Shown: in pieces, positions 50,734-60,161 of the stretch
Numbering within the stretch: the first letter of the stretch is position 1
Layout: the number at the start of each line of letters is the position of its first letter
Source: an uncultured Bacteroidales bacterium
GTDB lineage: Bacteria > Bacteroidota > Bacteroidia > Bacteroidales > SZUA-534
Length of the DNA: 64,000 nucleotides
Assembly (NCBI GenBank): GCA_902790595.1
Contig: CADASL010000005.1
Coordinates: 216,949 to 280,948, forward strand
Direction of reading: 5' to 3'
The notes under the pieces: generated by a model
What the model was told of the DNA's origin: nothing
Database searches by the model: none
The model's input: the letters and a program-made list of their open reading frames with translations, nothing else
Translations under genes and position numbers: made by a program

Positions 50734-51966
50734 ATGCGCCGATTGGTTTTATCATCGATTTTCGTCATTGGTAGTCTGGCGGCAGCCGCGCAGTTTACGG
50801 TTGCGCCGTTCAGCCCCGACACCTTCGCCGTTGCCGAACGCAGCCGCAACCTGATTGAGCTGCACGACACCGCCGCGTGGCAACGGTTTGGCGGCAAACT
50901 GGCGGCCTGCGCCGAAAGCGACAGCGCACAAGTGAGCATTGTCCACATCGGCGACTCGCACCTTCAGGCCGATTTTTTCTCGGGCGAAATGCGGCGCTGT
51001 CTGCATAAAATGACAGGACGCCTGCAACCGTCGCGCGGCCTGATTTTCCCTTACGCCGTGGCCGGAACCAACAACCCCACCAACTATCGCGTAAGCTGGC
51101 GCGGCGAGTGGACCTGCCACAAATCGACCGAAAAAGAGTGCGGCACTCTGGGCCTGACCGGAATGAGCGCCACCGTGAGCAGCGACACGGCGTATCTGAT
51201 TGTCAAAGTTGAATATAGCGAATTTGGCATCTATGGCGGAACGCATTTGCAAATGTTCGCCGAAATGGGCGCCGCAAGTCTTGAACCGCAGATTCTCTAC
51301 CCCGAAGGCGCTGAAATTGAGAGCGTTAACATTCTGTCGCAAAGCATTGTATGGAATCTGCACAGCCACACCGACTCGGTAGCCATCGGCTTCCGCCGGA
51401 AAAACGCTGACCAACAATCATTTACCCTTTACGGACTCAATTTGTTCGACGCTGAAGGTGTTGAATACCACGCTGCCGGCGTGAATGGCGCGCGGGTTTC
51501 GTCGTACTTGAAATGCGAGCGCTTTGCGGCTCAGCTCACAGCATTACATCCTGATTTAGTGATAGTTTCGTTGGGCACCAACGATTCGTATATGCCGCGA
51601 TTCGACAGCACTGCTTTTGCCGCGCAACTTGAAAAACTTGTGGCGGAAATCCGTGCAGCACAGCCCGATTGCGCCATTCTGCTCACCACGCCTGGCAACA
51701 ACAAACTGTCGGGCAAGCCGAATCAAAACGCCGTGATTTGCACCGAAACAATCTGCCGCGAAGCCAAACGGCTGAACTTCAGCGTCTGGAATTTCAACGC
51801 CGTAATGGGTGCGCCCGAAAAAATCGGTCTTTGGTACGACGCCGGGCTGATATCATCTGATTACGTGCATCTTACACGCGCCGGTTACAAATTTCAGGCT
51901 CACTTGCTGATTGACGCGCTCTTGTCGGGCTCGTTTTGGCCAACAAACTCATTCACTGACGATTAA
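50734..51966 (+). CDS. SGNH/GDSL hydrolase, polysaccharide O-acyl type
   Basis: 410 residues with a signal peptide (SLAAAAQ). Catalytic Ser75 lies in HIGDSHLQ, the oxyanion region is VSLGTND, and Asp376/His379 lie in DYVHLTRAGY. It is followed after 11 bp by an MBOAT acyltransferase, a pairing known from alginate and wall-polymer O-acetylation, where MBOAT moves the acyl group across the membrane and the SGNH protein transfers or trims it outside. The polymer is unknown here. Confidence 0.88.
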   Translation: MRRLVLSSIFVIGSLAAAAQFTVAPFSPDTFAVAERSRNLIELHDTAAWQRFGGKLAACAESDSAQVSIVHIGDSHLQADFFSGEMRRCLHKMTGRLQPSRGLIFPYAVAGTNNPTNYRVSWRGEWTCHKSTEKECGTLGLTGMSATVSSDTAYLIVKVEYSEFGIYGGTHLQMFAEMGAASLEPQILYPEGAEIESVNILSQSIVWNLHSHTDSVAIGFRRKNADQQSFTLYGLNLFDAEGVEYHAAGVNGARVSSYLKCERFAAQLTALHPDLVIVSLGTNDSYMPRFDSTAFAAQLEKLVAEIRAAQPDCAILLTTPGNNKLSGKPNQNAVICTETICREAKRLNFSVWNFNAVMGAPEKIGLWYDAGLISSDYVHLTRAGYKFQAHLLIDALLSGSFWPTNSFTDD

Positions 51967-51977
51967 ACCGCACCGCA

Positions 51978-53465
51978 ATGATTAATTGGTTACAGTTCGA
52001 CGCTAATCAGCCGCTGCTTTTCACAAGGCCGTCATTCTGGATTTTCTTTGTGGTGGTTTTTGCTGTTTTTTGCCTGATTCACAAAAAGTTGAAATGGCGC
52101 AGCGTGTGGCTTTTGGTTGCAAGTCTGTTCTTCTACTACAAGTCGAGCGGTTTTTACTTTATCTTGCTGATACTGTCGGTGTTAGCCAACTACGGTTTTG
52201 GGCGCGCCATTGCCGCCAACCGCACCGCAGGCAAGCGCTGGCTGGCCGTGGCCGTTGTTTTCAACCTTGCTTGGCTCGTCTATTATAAATATGTGTACCT
52301 GTTCGCGGGCTGGTTCACGCAACTCACGGGCGTGAGTGTCAGCGTTCACGACTGGCTGGGCGACAGCCTGCAAGCCATTGTCAGCGGCCACCCGCAGGTG
52401 ACCGACATTGTGCTGCCCGTCGGAATCTCGTTTTTCACTTTTCAAGCCATCAGTTACGTAACCGACATCTATCGCCGTAAGATTGAGCCACTTACAAGCA
52501 TTTTCGACTTCGGATTCTACCTAACGTTCTTTCCGCAACTTGTTGCCGGCCCCATTGTCCGTGCCGCCGATTTTGTACCGCAAATCAGCCGCCCGTTCTT
52601 CATCTACCGCGAAGAGTTCGGACAAGGTTTATTCTTCATTATCAATGGTTTAGTTAAGAAGATAATTGTCGCCGACTACATCTCGGTAAACTTTGTCGAC
52701 CGCATTTTCGACTCGCCTACGCTCTACTCTGGATTCGAGAATCTGTTGGGCGTATATGGCTATGCCATACAGATTTACTGCGATTTTTCGGGCTACACCG
52801 ACATTGCCATCGGCATTGCGCTGTGGCTGGGTTTCCGCCTGAGCGTGAACTTCAACTCGCCCTACAAAGCCGACTGCCCCACCGATTTCTGGCGGCGCTG
52901 GCACATCTCGCTCTCGTCGTGGCTGCGCGACTATCTTTACATTCCGCTCGGCGGCAACCGCAAAGGCCGCGTGCGCACCTACGTCAACCTGTTTCTGGTT
53001 ATGCTGATTGGCGGACTATGGCACGGCGCCAACCTGAAATTTGTGATTTGGGGCGCACTTCACGGGCTGTATCTTGTTATCGACAAGCTATTTAAATCGA
53101 TATTTGGCACAAGCGGCCGTCTGAAACCACTGAAGATTTTCCTGACATTCAATGTGGTGGCCTTCACGTGGATTGTGTTCCGCGCCGACTCGCTCGCTAC
53201 AGCTAATGAGATTCTGAATCAGATATTTACAGCCTTCAATGCCAACCATATTGGCGAATATTTGGCAGCCTACTGGCAGATAATCACCGTAATGGTTATT
53301 GCTTATGTAATTCATTGGTTGCCAAATGGTTTTAAAAACTGGTATCGCGGTCAGTTTGCCATAATGCCAATGTGGCTACAGGTGGCCGTGACGGTTGCGG
53401 CGGTGTTTGTGCTTGTGCAGTCCAGCCAATCAGGGCTGCAGCCGTTCATCTATTTTCAGTTCTAA
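51978..53465 (+). CDS. MBOAT-family O-acyltransferase (AlgI-like)
   Basis: 495 residues with about ten membrane segments. Family landmarks: PVGISFFTFQAISYVTDIY, DFWRRWHISLSSWLRDYLYIP and the catalytic histidine in GGLWHGANLKFVIWG. It resembles AlgI/DltB/PatA proteins that carry acetyl groups across the inner membrane. It is coupled to the SGNH hydrolase just upstream. Confidence 0.94.
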   Translation: MINWLQFDANQPLLFTRPSFWIFFVVVFAVFCLIHKKLKWRSVWLLVASLFFYYKSSGFYFILLILSVLANYGFGRAIAANRTAGKRWLAVAVVFNLAWLVYYKYVYLFAGWFTQLTGVSVSVHDWLGDSLQAIVSGHPQVTDIVLPVGISFFTFQAISYVTDIYRRKIEPLTSIFDFGFYLTFFPQLVAGPIVRAADFVPQISRPFFIYREEFGQGLFFIINGLVKKIIVADYISVNFVDRIFDSPTLYSGFENLLGVYGYAIQIYCDFSGYTDIAIGIALWLGFRLSVNFNSPYKADCPTDFWRRWHISLSSWLRDYLYIPLGGNRKGRVRTYVNLFLVMLIGGLWHGANLKFVIWGALHGLYLVIDKLFKSIFGTSGRLKPLKIFLTFNVVAFTWIVFRADSLATANEILNQIFTAFNANHIGEYLAAYWQIITVMVIAYVIHWLPNGFKNWYRGQFAIMPMWLQVAVTVAAVFVLVQSSQSGLQPFIYFQF

Positions 53466-53605
53466 AAGAGCGCAAAGGCTGCAATGCGCACTGCGTTCAA
53501 ACGCCTGAAACGCCCCTACCCGCCCCCACATAGCACTGACATTGAGCCATTTGTACGATTTTTGCAAAAAAAAGCAAAAAATCTCAGCAGAATAAAATTT
53601 TATAC

Positions 53606-53613
53606 TACTTTTG
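53606..53613 (+). promoter_or_regulatory. -7 element of tRNA-His
   Basis: TACTTTTG, perfect TAnnTTTG, 12 bp before the tRNA. No -33 element at the usual distance. Confidence 0.55.
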
Positions 53614-53625
53614 CCGCACCAAATG

Positions 53626-53702
53626 GTGCGCGTAGTTCAGTTGGTTAGAGCGTCAGATTGTGGTTCTGAATGTCGTGGGTTCGAGCCCCACCCCGCACCC
53701 CA
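53626..53702 (+). tRNA. tRNA-His (anticodon GTG)
   Basis: 77 nt including an encoded CCA. The anticodon stem TCAGA/TCTGA encloses TTGTGGT with anticodon GTG. The T arm GTGGG/CCCAC is complete. G at 53625 can serve as the extra 5' G-1 opposite C73, the identity mark of tRNA-His. Confidence 0.94.
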
Positions 53703-53783
53703 AAGCCGATTCAGCAAAGAGTCGGCTTTTTTTGTTTTCCATCGCGGCAAGCAAACATTTTTTCCGATTTCAACCATATTTAT

Positions 53784-53791
53784 TAGCTTTG
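53784..53791 (+). promoter_or_regulatory. -7 element of the MORN-like gene
   Basis: TAGCTTTG matches TAnnTTTG, 26 bp before the ATG at 53818, which supports that start over a longer frame running back through the tRNA. Confidence 0.55.
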
Positions 53792-53817
53792 CCCTATTGC
53801 TGAAAAAACTGAAACGA

Positions 53818-55533
53818 ATGAAACAAATTGCTGTCATACTGCTAATTGCGTTATCGGCAACGGCCAACGCACAAGAGAGAATAGTGAACAAGTACAAAAA
53901 CGGCCAGGTGGCCAGCGAAGGCGTTCTGGTTCAAGGGAAAGAAAACGGACTCTGGACCTACTACGACAGCACTGGCGTGAAAACGGAAGAAATTGAGTTC
54001 CGCAACGGCACGGTGCACGGTCGGCTCACCTATTTCTTCAGCAATGGCAAAATTCAGAACCAAGGAGAGTTCCGCAATGGCATTATGAACGGCCGCTATG
54101 TTGAGAACTACCTGAACGGCAGCCCGAAGATGGAAGGCTACTACAAAGCTGGATACAAAGACAGCACTTGGACTTACTACAACGGCTCGGGGCTGAAATA
54201 CCGCGAGGAACGCCACTTCCGCGACTCGGTTCTGCTGATCAACTACTGGGAAGACGGCAAGAATCAAACTGTGAAAGACGGCAAGGGTGTTTTTACAACT
54301 TACTATCAATCAGGGCAAATAAAAGAGACAGGCTACTACCTGAACGGCCGCGAAGACAGTCTTTGGAAGCGCTATTTCCCGAACGGGAAGATGATGAGCA
54401 GCGGCCATTACAAGGCTGGCGTTGAAGTTGGCAAGTGGCTGACCTACTATCGCGAAGGCGCACTGAAAAGCGAAATGAACTACGAGAACGGCGTCAATAT
54501 CCGCTACTACGCCAATGGGCAGAAGGAAATGGAAGGCCATCTAAAAGATAATCAGAAAGATGGTGAGTGGAATTTCTGGTATTTCGACGGCAAGCAGAAG
54601 ATGCGGGTGAACTACAAAGACGGCAAGAAAAATGGCCTGCAGACCGACTGGTTTGTGTCGGGCGGCAAGTCTGACGAGATAAACTTCACCGACGACAAGA
54701 AGGACGGCAAGGCAACGTGGTGGCGCGAAGACGGCAAACTCGACATTGAAGGAAACTTCAAAAACGATGTTCAGGACGGCTTGTGGACCTATTGGCGCAC
54801 CGACGGCCAAAAGGGTAACGAAGGCCACTATCGCGACGGCGAAATGGACGGCCACTGGACCTATTGGTACGCCAACGGCCAAGTGTGGAAGGAAGGCGAT
54901 TTTGCGCGCGGCAAGAAGGACGGACACTGGGTTGTGTACTACGAAGACGGCAAGAAATTCCACGAAGGTGACTTTGCCAAGGGCCGCGAAACGGGCTACT
55001 GGATTCAGTGGTTCGAAGACGGCCAGACCGAGCAGACAGGCTGGTTCCGCGACGGAATGATGGACAGCACCTGGAACGGCTACTACCCGAACGGCGACAA
55101 GCAATATGTGGTGAACTATCGCCAAAACATCAAGCACGGCACGGCCACCTACTGGTACGAAGGCGGGCAACTGCGGCTTGTTGAGAACTACTCGAACGGC
55201 GTTTACAACGGCGCATATCAGTCGTTCCGTGTAAACGGCTCAAAGGAATACGAAGGCACGTACACCAACGGCATCAAAGACGGTGTGTGGAAGTATTACA
55301 ACGAGTATGGCAAACAGTTGCGCCAAGAGCAATACAAAAAGGGCCGCGAAGACGGTCAATGGCTGACCTGGTTCGACGAAGGTCCGCTGAACACTGAGGT
55401 CAATTATAAAAACGGCTTGCGTAACGGCACATATAAAGTACTGACAATGAAAGGCGAAGTGGTTTTTGAGGCCACCTATAAGGACGACAAACTGGTAAAA
55501 ACGAAAATCGATAACCGGGGAAAAGTTAAATAA
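53818..55533 (+). CDS. Exported MORN-like repeat protein (YwqK family)
   Basis: 571 residues from ATG 53818 (MKQIAVILLIALSATANAQ, signal peptide). Almost the whole mature protein is a solenoid of ~22-residue repeats of the form (Y/F)xNGKxxxEGxYxxGxxDGxWxxW. At least twenty copies can be counted. Databases often label such proteins YwqK antitoxins, but there is no toxin here. Repeats of this type form extended beta surfaces for protein or membrane contact. Its partners are unknown. Confidence 0.88.
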   Translation: MKQIAVILLIALSATANAQERIVNKYKNGQVASEGVLVQGKENGLWTYYDSTGVKTEEIEFRNGTVHGRLTYFFSNGKIQNQGEFRNGIMNGRYVENYLNGSPKMEGYYKAGYKDSTWTYYNGSGLKYREERHFRDSVLLINYWEDGKNQTVKDGKGVFTTYYQSGQIKETGYYLNGREDSLWKRYFPNGKMMSSGHYKAGVEVGKWLTYYREGALKSEMNYENGVNIRYYANGQKEMEGHLKDNQKDGEWNFWYFDGKQKMRVNYKDGKKNGLQTDWFVSGGKSDEINFTDDKKDGKATWWREDGKLDIEGNFKNDVQDGLWTYWRTDGQKGNEGHYRDGEMDGHWTYWYANGQVWKEGDFARGKKDGHWVVYYEDGKKFHEGDFAKGRETGYWIQWFEDGQTEQTGWFRDGMMDSTWNGYYPNGDKQYVVNYRQNIKHGTATYWYEGGQLRLVENYSNGVYNGAYQSFRVNGSKEYEGTYTNGIKDGVWKYYNEYGKQLRQEQYKKGREDGQWLTWFDEGPLNTEVNYKNGLRNGTYKVLTMKGEVVFEATYKDDKLVKTKIDNRGKVK

Positions 55534-55556
55534 GGGTGTTGGGTGTTGGGTGTTGG
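55534..55556 (+). repeat. GGGTGTT repeat after the MORN-like gene
   Basis: GGGTGTT occurs three times followed by GG, starting at the stop codon. The spacing would allow a weak G-quadruplex. An AT-rich AAACTTAA repeat follows at 55583-55634, up to the pcm stop. Confidence 0.5.
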
Positions 55557-55629
55557 ACGCGACAATAACATTGCCAATCAAACTTTTAACCTTAAAACTT
55601 AAAACTTCGAGAACTTAAAACTTACAACT

Positions 55630-56277
55630 TTAAGCCTTCGCCACTCCCTCCAACATCGGCACAAACATAAAATCGCCGAAATCTTCTTTGGTGAAGTCGC
55701 TCTCGCTGGTACGCACAATGCGGAACATCCGCTGGTGAACTTCGCCGACAGGCACCACCATTGAGCCGCCAATCTTAAGTTGCAGCAGCAGTTTTTCGGG
55801 AATCGACGGTGCGCCAGCCGTAACCAGAATTTTGTCGAACGGGCCGTAGGTGGGTTTGCCAAGGTAGCCGTCGCCGTAGAAGAATTGCGGATGGTAGCCC
55901 ATAGGCGGCAGCATCTGCTGAACTTTCTGGTACAATTCGCGCTGACGCTCAATGGTATACACCTTCGCCCCCATTTCAAGCAATACCGCAGTCTGATAGC
56001 CTGATCCGGTGCCAATCTCGAGCACCTTATCGCCCTTTTTCAATGCGAGCAGTTGTGTTTGGAAAGCAACCGTAAATGGCTGGCTGATAGTCTGTCCGGC
56101 ACCAATTGGGAAGGCCTTGTCGGCATAAGCGAAATCGATGAAAGCGCTGTCCATAAAGAAATGGCGCGGCACCTTGCCAATGGCGGCAAGCACGTTCTGG
56201 TCGGTTATGCCTTTTTTTGCCAATTCGGCAACCAACTGGCTGCGAAGACCTTGCTCACGGTAACCGTCTGATTGCAT
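55630..56277 (-). CDS. pcm: Protein-L-isoaspartate O-methyltransferase
   Basis: 215 residues. It methylates isoaspartyl residues in damaged proteins so they can return to aspartate. Motifs: AYADKAFPIGAGQTISQPFTVA, motif I KVLEIGTGSGYQTAVL, and the post-I GAKVYTIERQ. It starts 2 bp after clpX ends, at the end of a tig-clpP-clpX-pcm protein-quality cluster. Confidence 0.95.
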   Translation of the reverse strand: MQSDGYREQGLRSQLVAELAKKGITDQNVLAAIGKVPRHFFMDSAFIDFAYADKAFPIGAGQTISQPFTVAFQTQLLALKKGDKVLEIGTGSGYQTAVLLEMGAKVYTIERQRELYQKVQQMLPPMGYHPQFFYGDGYLGKPTYGPFDKILVTAGAPSIPEKLLLQLKIGGSMVVPVGEVHQRMFRIVRTSESDFTKEDFGDFMFVPMLEGVAKA

Positions 56278-56279
56278 AA

Positions 56280-57512
56280 CTATTGCAGTTGCAGTTTGTG
56301 CAGGTTGGCCTTGTCGAGTTTCGATTTGGCGTAGTCGAGCGTAACGGTGAACTCTTTCACCTTTTCCGACGGCATTTCAAACATTGCGTCGTTCATAATA
56401 ATCTCGCAGATTGAACGCAGTCCGCGCGCGCCAAGTTTGAACTCAACTGCCTTATCCACAATGTATTCGAACGTCTCTTCACTGAATGTCAGTTTAATGC
56501 CGTCAATCTCGAAGAGTTTCACATACTGCTTGATGATGGCGTTTTTCGGTTCGGTCAGAATATTGCGTAAAGCAGTGCGGTCCAGCGGATTAAGATGTGT
56601 AAGAACAGGCAGACGGCCGATAATTTCGGGAATCAGACCGAAGGCCTTCAAATCCTGCGGTGCCACATATTGCAGCATATTCTTGCGGTCGAGTTGGGCT
56701 GTACGGGCGCTGTTGCCGTAGCCAACAACTTGGGTGTTAAGACGTTGCGCGATTTTTCGGTCGATGCCGTCGAAGGCACCGCCGCAGATGAACAGAATAT
56801 TTTTTGTGTCAACAGGAATCATTTTTTGGTCGGGGTGCTTGCGGCCGCCCTGTGGCGGAACGTTCACAATCGAGCCCTCTAGCAGTTTCAACAAGCCTTG
56901 CTGAACACCTTCGCCGCTCACATCGCGCGTTATCGACGGGTTGTCGCCCTTGCGGGCAATCTTGTCAATCTCATCAATGAAAACAATACCTCGCTCGGCC
57001 GCCTTCACATCGTAATCAGCCGCCTGAAGCAGGCGCGTCAGAATGCTCTCAATGTCCTCGCCCACGTAGCCTGCTTCGGTCAGCACCGTAGCATCGACAA
57101 TGGTGAACGGCACATTCAGCATTTTGGCGATTGTGCGTGCCAGCAGAGTCTTGCCCGTGCCCGTCTCGCCCACCAGAATGATGTTCGACTTCTCAATCTC
57201 AACATCGTCCTTCGTGTTTGGCTGTGCCAGACGCTTATAGTGGTTGTAGACGGCCACCGAAAGATATTTTTTCGCATCGTCCTGGCCAATTACATACTGG
57301 TCCAAGAATTCTTTTATCTCTTTCGGCTTCAGCAGTTTGACTTCATTCAAATCGAATTTCTGCTGATGCTGAATTTCGTCTTTGATAATCTCACTAGCCT
57401 GGCTCACGCACGATTCACAAATGAATCCGTTCAGTCCCGAAATCAAGATTGCCACCTCTTTGCGCGAGCGTCCGCAGAACGAGCAGCGGTCGATTGTTGT
57501 ACTGTTTTTCAA
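56280..57512 (-). CDS. clpX: ClpX, ATP-dependent Clp protease subunit
   Basis: ClpX unfolds substrates for ClpP. The N-terminal zinc finger has CSFC and CESC pairs, Walker A is GETGTGKT, Walker B is [11 protein letters not shown], and sensor 2 GARGLR is near the C-terminus. There is no ATG between the upstream stop and the zinc finger. The best start is the TTG at 57512 (giving [14 protein letters not shown]), which fits family N-termini; the alternative TTG at 57542 adds ten residues. A hairpin separates it from clpP. Confidence 0.94.
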   Translation of the reverse strand: MKNSTTIDRCSFCGRSRKEVAILISGLNGFICESCVSQASEIIKDEIQHQQKFDLNEVKLLKPKEIKEFLDQYVIGQDDAKKYLSVAVYNHYKRLAQPNTKDDVEIEKSNIILVGETGTGKTLLARTIAKMLNVPFTIVDATVLTEAGYVGEDIESILTRLLQAADYDVKAAERGIVFIDEIDKIARKGDNPSITRDVSGEGVQQGLLKLLEGSIVNVPPQGGRKHPDQKMIPVDTKNILFICGGAFDGIDRKIAQRLNTQVVGYGNSARTAQLDRKNMLQYVAPQDLKAFGLIPEIIGRLPVLTHLNPLDRTALRNILTEPKNAIIKQYVKLFEIDGIKLTFSEETFEYIVDKAVEFKLGARGLRSICEIIMNDAMFEMPSEKVKEFTVTLDYAKSKLDKANLHKLQLQ

Positions 57513-57647
57513 TATATTGAATATTAAAAAGTTATCATACAAAAGTCAAGAAATCAATAATGTTGAACAAGTTGAAACGCTTCGCTGTTGAACAAGTTTA
57601 ATTCCAAGACTATTACCTTCTATCTAATGCCTTTTCTAAAAACGAAA

Positions 57648-57673
57648 TAGATTCTCGGCTGGCCGAAAATCTA
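57648..57673 (-). terminator. Hairpin between clpP and clpX
   Basis: TAGATT-C-TCGG pairs with CCGA-A-AATCTA (one C/A mismatch); on the minus strand a T-rich segment TTTCGTTTTT follows. It could lower clpX transcription relative to clpP or act as an mRNA processing site. Confidence 0.45.
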
Positions 57674-57697
57674 TCTCAATATGCTCATCGGTTCCGC

Positions 57698-58378
57698 TTA
57701 TTTTTTCTTCGGTTCCAGAATCTCGTCAATCATTCCGTATTCCTTCGCCTCTGCGGCCGTCATCCAATAGTCGCGGTCGCTGTCGGCCCAAACCTTGTCG
57801 TAAGGTTGGCCCGAATGTTTGGCGATGATTTCGTAAAGTTCCTTTTTCAACTTCTGAATCTCGCGGGCCGTGATTTCGATTTCCGAAGCCTGACCTTGCG
57901 CGCCGCCCATCGGTTGGTGAATCATTATGCGCGAGTGCGGCAGAGCCGAGCGTTTGCCTTTGGTTCCCGCAGTCATCAGCACGGCGGCCATCGAAGCAGC
58001 CATACCAGTGCAGATGGTGCACACATCGGGCGCCACAAGTTGCATTGTGTCGTAGATGCCCAATCCCGCGTAAACCGAACCGCCAGGCGAGTTCAGATAA
58101 ATCGAAATATCCTTTGTGTTATCGACCGATTCAAGGAAAAGCAGTTGCGCCTGAATGATGTTTGCCACGTCATCGTCAATGGGCACGCCAAGGAAAATGA
58201 TGCGGTCCATCATCAAACGCGAGAACACGTCCATCGAAGCCACGTTCAGTTGGCGTTCCTCAATGATGTTCGGCGTGATGTAACTGTTGTTAATCGCCGA
58301 AGTGAAGCGGTGGTAGGTCAGGCTGCTAATGCCAGCGTGTCCGACGGCATATTTCCTGAATTCGTCGTTCGGAATCAT
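57698..58378 (-). CDS. clpP: ClpP protease subunit
   Basis: 226 residues from ATG 58378 ([13 protein letters not shown]). The catalytic triad is Ser129 in GMAAS, His154 in MIHQP and Asp203 in DRDYW; the SPGGSVYAG motif is intact. The N-terminal ~38 residues are longer than in E. coli, as is common in the Bacteroidota. It follows tig after 7 bp. The extra 19 codons seen upstream overlap the end of tig and are not used. Confidence 0.95.
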   Translation of the reverse strand: MIPNDEFRKYAVGHAGISSLTYHRFTSAINNSYITPNIIEERQLNVASMDVFSRLMMDRIIFLGVPIDDDVANIIQAQLLFLESVDNTKDISIYLNSPGGSVYAGLGIYDTMQLVAPDVCTICTGMAASMAAVLMTAGTKGKRSALPHSRIMIHQPMGGAQGQASEIEITAREIQKLKKELYEIIAKHSGQPYDKVWADSDRDYWMTAAEAKEYGMIDEILEPKKK

Positions 58379-58385
58379 ATTGCTA

Positions 58386-59735
58386 TTACTTAAAAAGTTC
58401 GTTAAACTCTTGAGTTGTAACCTCTTTCGATTCAACTTTCACAGTATCTTTCAGCCAGGCGGCAATCTTCTCGTCGAGTTTGCGGTCGTGCAGATGCTGA
58501 CGCTCTTCCTCTTTCGAGAGCGACTGTTTGGCGAACTCTGTCAGTTGCTCATCGGGCAGAGTTGACAGGCCGTATTGGCGGAACTGCGACGAAATCTGCT
58601 CTTTGGCGGCGTCCAGAAGGTCGTTTTCCGAAATCTCGATGTTGTTTTCAGTGGCAATTTTGCCCTTAATCAACTGCCAGGCAAACTCTTTGCGCATTTC
58701 GGGGTACGATTTCTCGACGTCTTCTTTGGTGGTCTTCTCGTTAGCCACAACAATCCAGCGTTTCAGGAACTCGTCGGGCAGTTTCATATCGGCCTTCTCA
58801 ACCAGTTTTTCCTTCGCGTCGATAATGAACTTGAAGTCGCTCTGAATGGCCAGTTCCTTGCCGAATTCCTCTTTGATTTTTGCGCGGTACTCGTCAACCG
58901 AGTTCACAACGCCCTTGCCGTAAATCATATCAAACAAATCCTGATTCATAACGGCAGGCTCGTGACGACTTATATCGTTGATTGTCAGGCGGAAGTTGCC
59001 CGAAAGTTTTTCGGCGGCAGCCGCAGTGATGCGCAGCATTTGAGCGCGGTCAGTATTGTTGGCAAACGCTTTCGCGATGTCGAAATCGATGATGTCGCCC
59101 TTCTTTGCGCCAATCACCAGCGCGCGAACTGAATCCTCGCTGATGCGGTCAACAGCAAACAGAGCGTCTTCAGCCTTAACGCCGCCCTCAAGCACGCTGC
59201 CGTCGTCGGCCAACTGCTCGAAAGTACCCTTCACAAGGTCTTTTTCCTCAACCTTGTCAGCGCTCACGGTCTTGCCGAAGCGGTATGCATTGCTCTCTAC
59301 CATTCCGTCAACCATCTCTTCGCCGACCTTAATCTGGTAGTAGTTGATTTTGTCTTTCTTGCTCAATTTCAGGTCGAAAGCAGGTTTCAGACCCAAATCG
59401 AAAGTAAACTTGAACTCTTCTTTGTTTTCCAAATCGATGTCCGACGGGCGCTCGGTGCTAGGCAGCGGCTCGCCCAGGAAGTCGATTTTCTCGTTCTTCA
59501 GATATTCCATCAGGTTTTTAGACACCACGCGGTTCAACTCGTCCCAAAGAATGGCTTTGCCATACATTTTCTTGACAAGGCCCATAGGCGCGTTGCCAGG
59601 ACGGAAACCCTTAAGGCTCACCCTTTTGCGATAGTCTTTCAATGCTTTTTCAACTGATTCTTCGTAGTCGGCCTTTGCGACATTCAGTGTTACAACGATG
59701 TTCTGCTCGTCGATGTTTTCTCTTGTGATGTTCAT
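58386..59735 (-). CDS. tig: Trigger factor
   Basis: 449 residues, a ribosome-bound chaperone that receives nascent chains. The ribosome-binding tail has the GFRPGNAP signature (GFRxGxxP) near residue 43. A divergent PPIase/FKBP region and the long helical C-terminal arms follow. First gene of tig-clpP-clpX-pcm. Confidence 0.93.
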   Translation of the reverse strand: MNITRENIDEQNIVVTLNVAKADYEESVEKALKDYRKRVSLKGFRPGNAPMGLVKKMYGKAILWDELNRVVSKNLMEYLKNEKIDFLGEPLPSTERPSDIDLENKEEFKFTFDLGLKPAFDLKLSKKDKINYYQIKVGEEMVDGMVESNAYRFGKTVSADKVEEKDLVKGTFEQLADDGSVLEGGVKAEDALFAVDRISEDSVRALVIGAKKGDIIDFDIAKAFANNTDRAQMLRITAAAAEKLSGNFRLTINDISRHEPAVMNQDLFDMIYGKGVVNSVDEYRAKIKEEFGKELAIQSDFKFIIDAKEKLVEKADMKLPDEFLKRWIVVANEKTTKEDVEKSYPEMRKEFAWQLIKGKIATENNIEISENDLLDAAKEQISSQFRQYGLSTLPDEQLTEFAKQSLSKEEERQHLHDRKLDEKIAAWLKDTVKVESKEVTTQEFNELFK

Positions 59736-59815
59736 TTTTTCTCTTTTTTGAGAGTTTTATCCAGATAAAATTTAAAAAACCGCCACCGAATCGTCGGAAG
59801 CGGTTGAGACAACTG

Positions 59816-59897
59816 TGCGGATGAAGGGACTCGAACCCCCACGCCTCACGGCACTAGATCCTAAGTCTAGCGCGGCTACCAATTACGCCACACCCGC
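59816..59897 (-). tRNA. tRNA-Leu (anticodon TAG)
   Basis: 82 nt. Acceptor GCGGGTG pairs with CATCCGC. The anticodon loop CTTAGGA contains TAG between CTAGA-type stems, and a long variable arm (TGCCGTGAGGC) marks it as tRNA-Leu. CCA is not encoded. Confidence 0.94.
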
Positions 59898-59911
59898 GGC
59901 AAAAAGCGGTG

Positions 59912-59919
59912 CAAATATA
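59912..59919 (-). promoter_or_regulatory. -7 element of tRNA-Leu
   Basis: TATATTTG on the minus strand, a perfect TAnnTTTG, 15 bp before the tRNA. Confidence 0.55.
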
Positions 59920-60161
59920 CACTTTTTTCGGAATGCAAATTTCCGGAGCGCGAAAAGTTTGACGGTCCGATTTTCGAAACGCTAATATTTATAAATCAAA
60001 GCATTATCACAAGACTTCGGCCATTTGTCAGTTGTTCTTCCGGTGGCCCGACACATATAATATATGTCTGAACCGCCATTTTTTCGCCCGGCATTGTTCC
60101 AACCAAATTGCAAATAATATACCTTTCGAATCTCGAAGATACGTACTTAACAAACACCAAA

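Noticed and set aside
53818..55533. Toxin-antitoxin system
   Set aside because: Proteins of this repeat class are often labelled YwqK antitoxins, but no toxin is adjacent and this one is exported.
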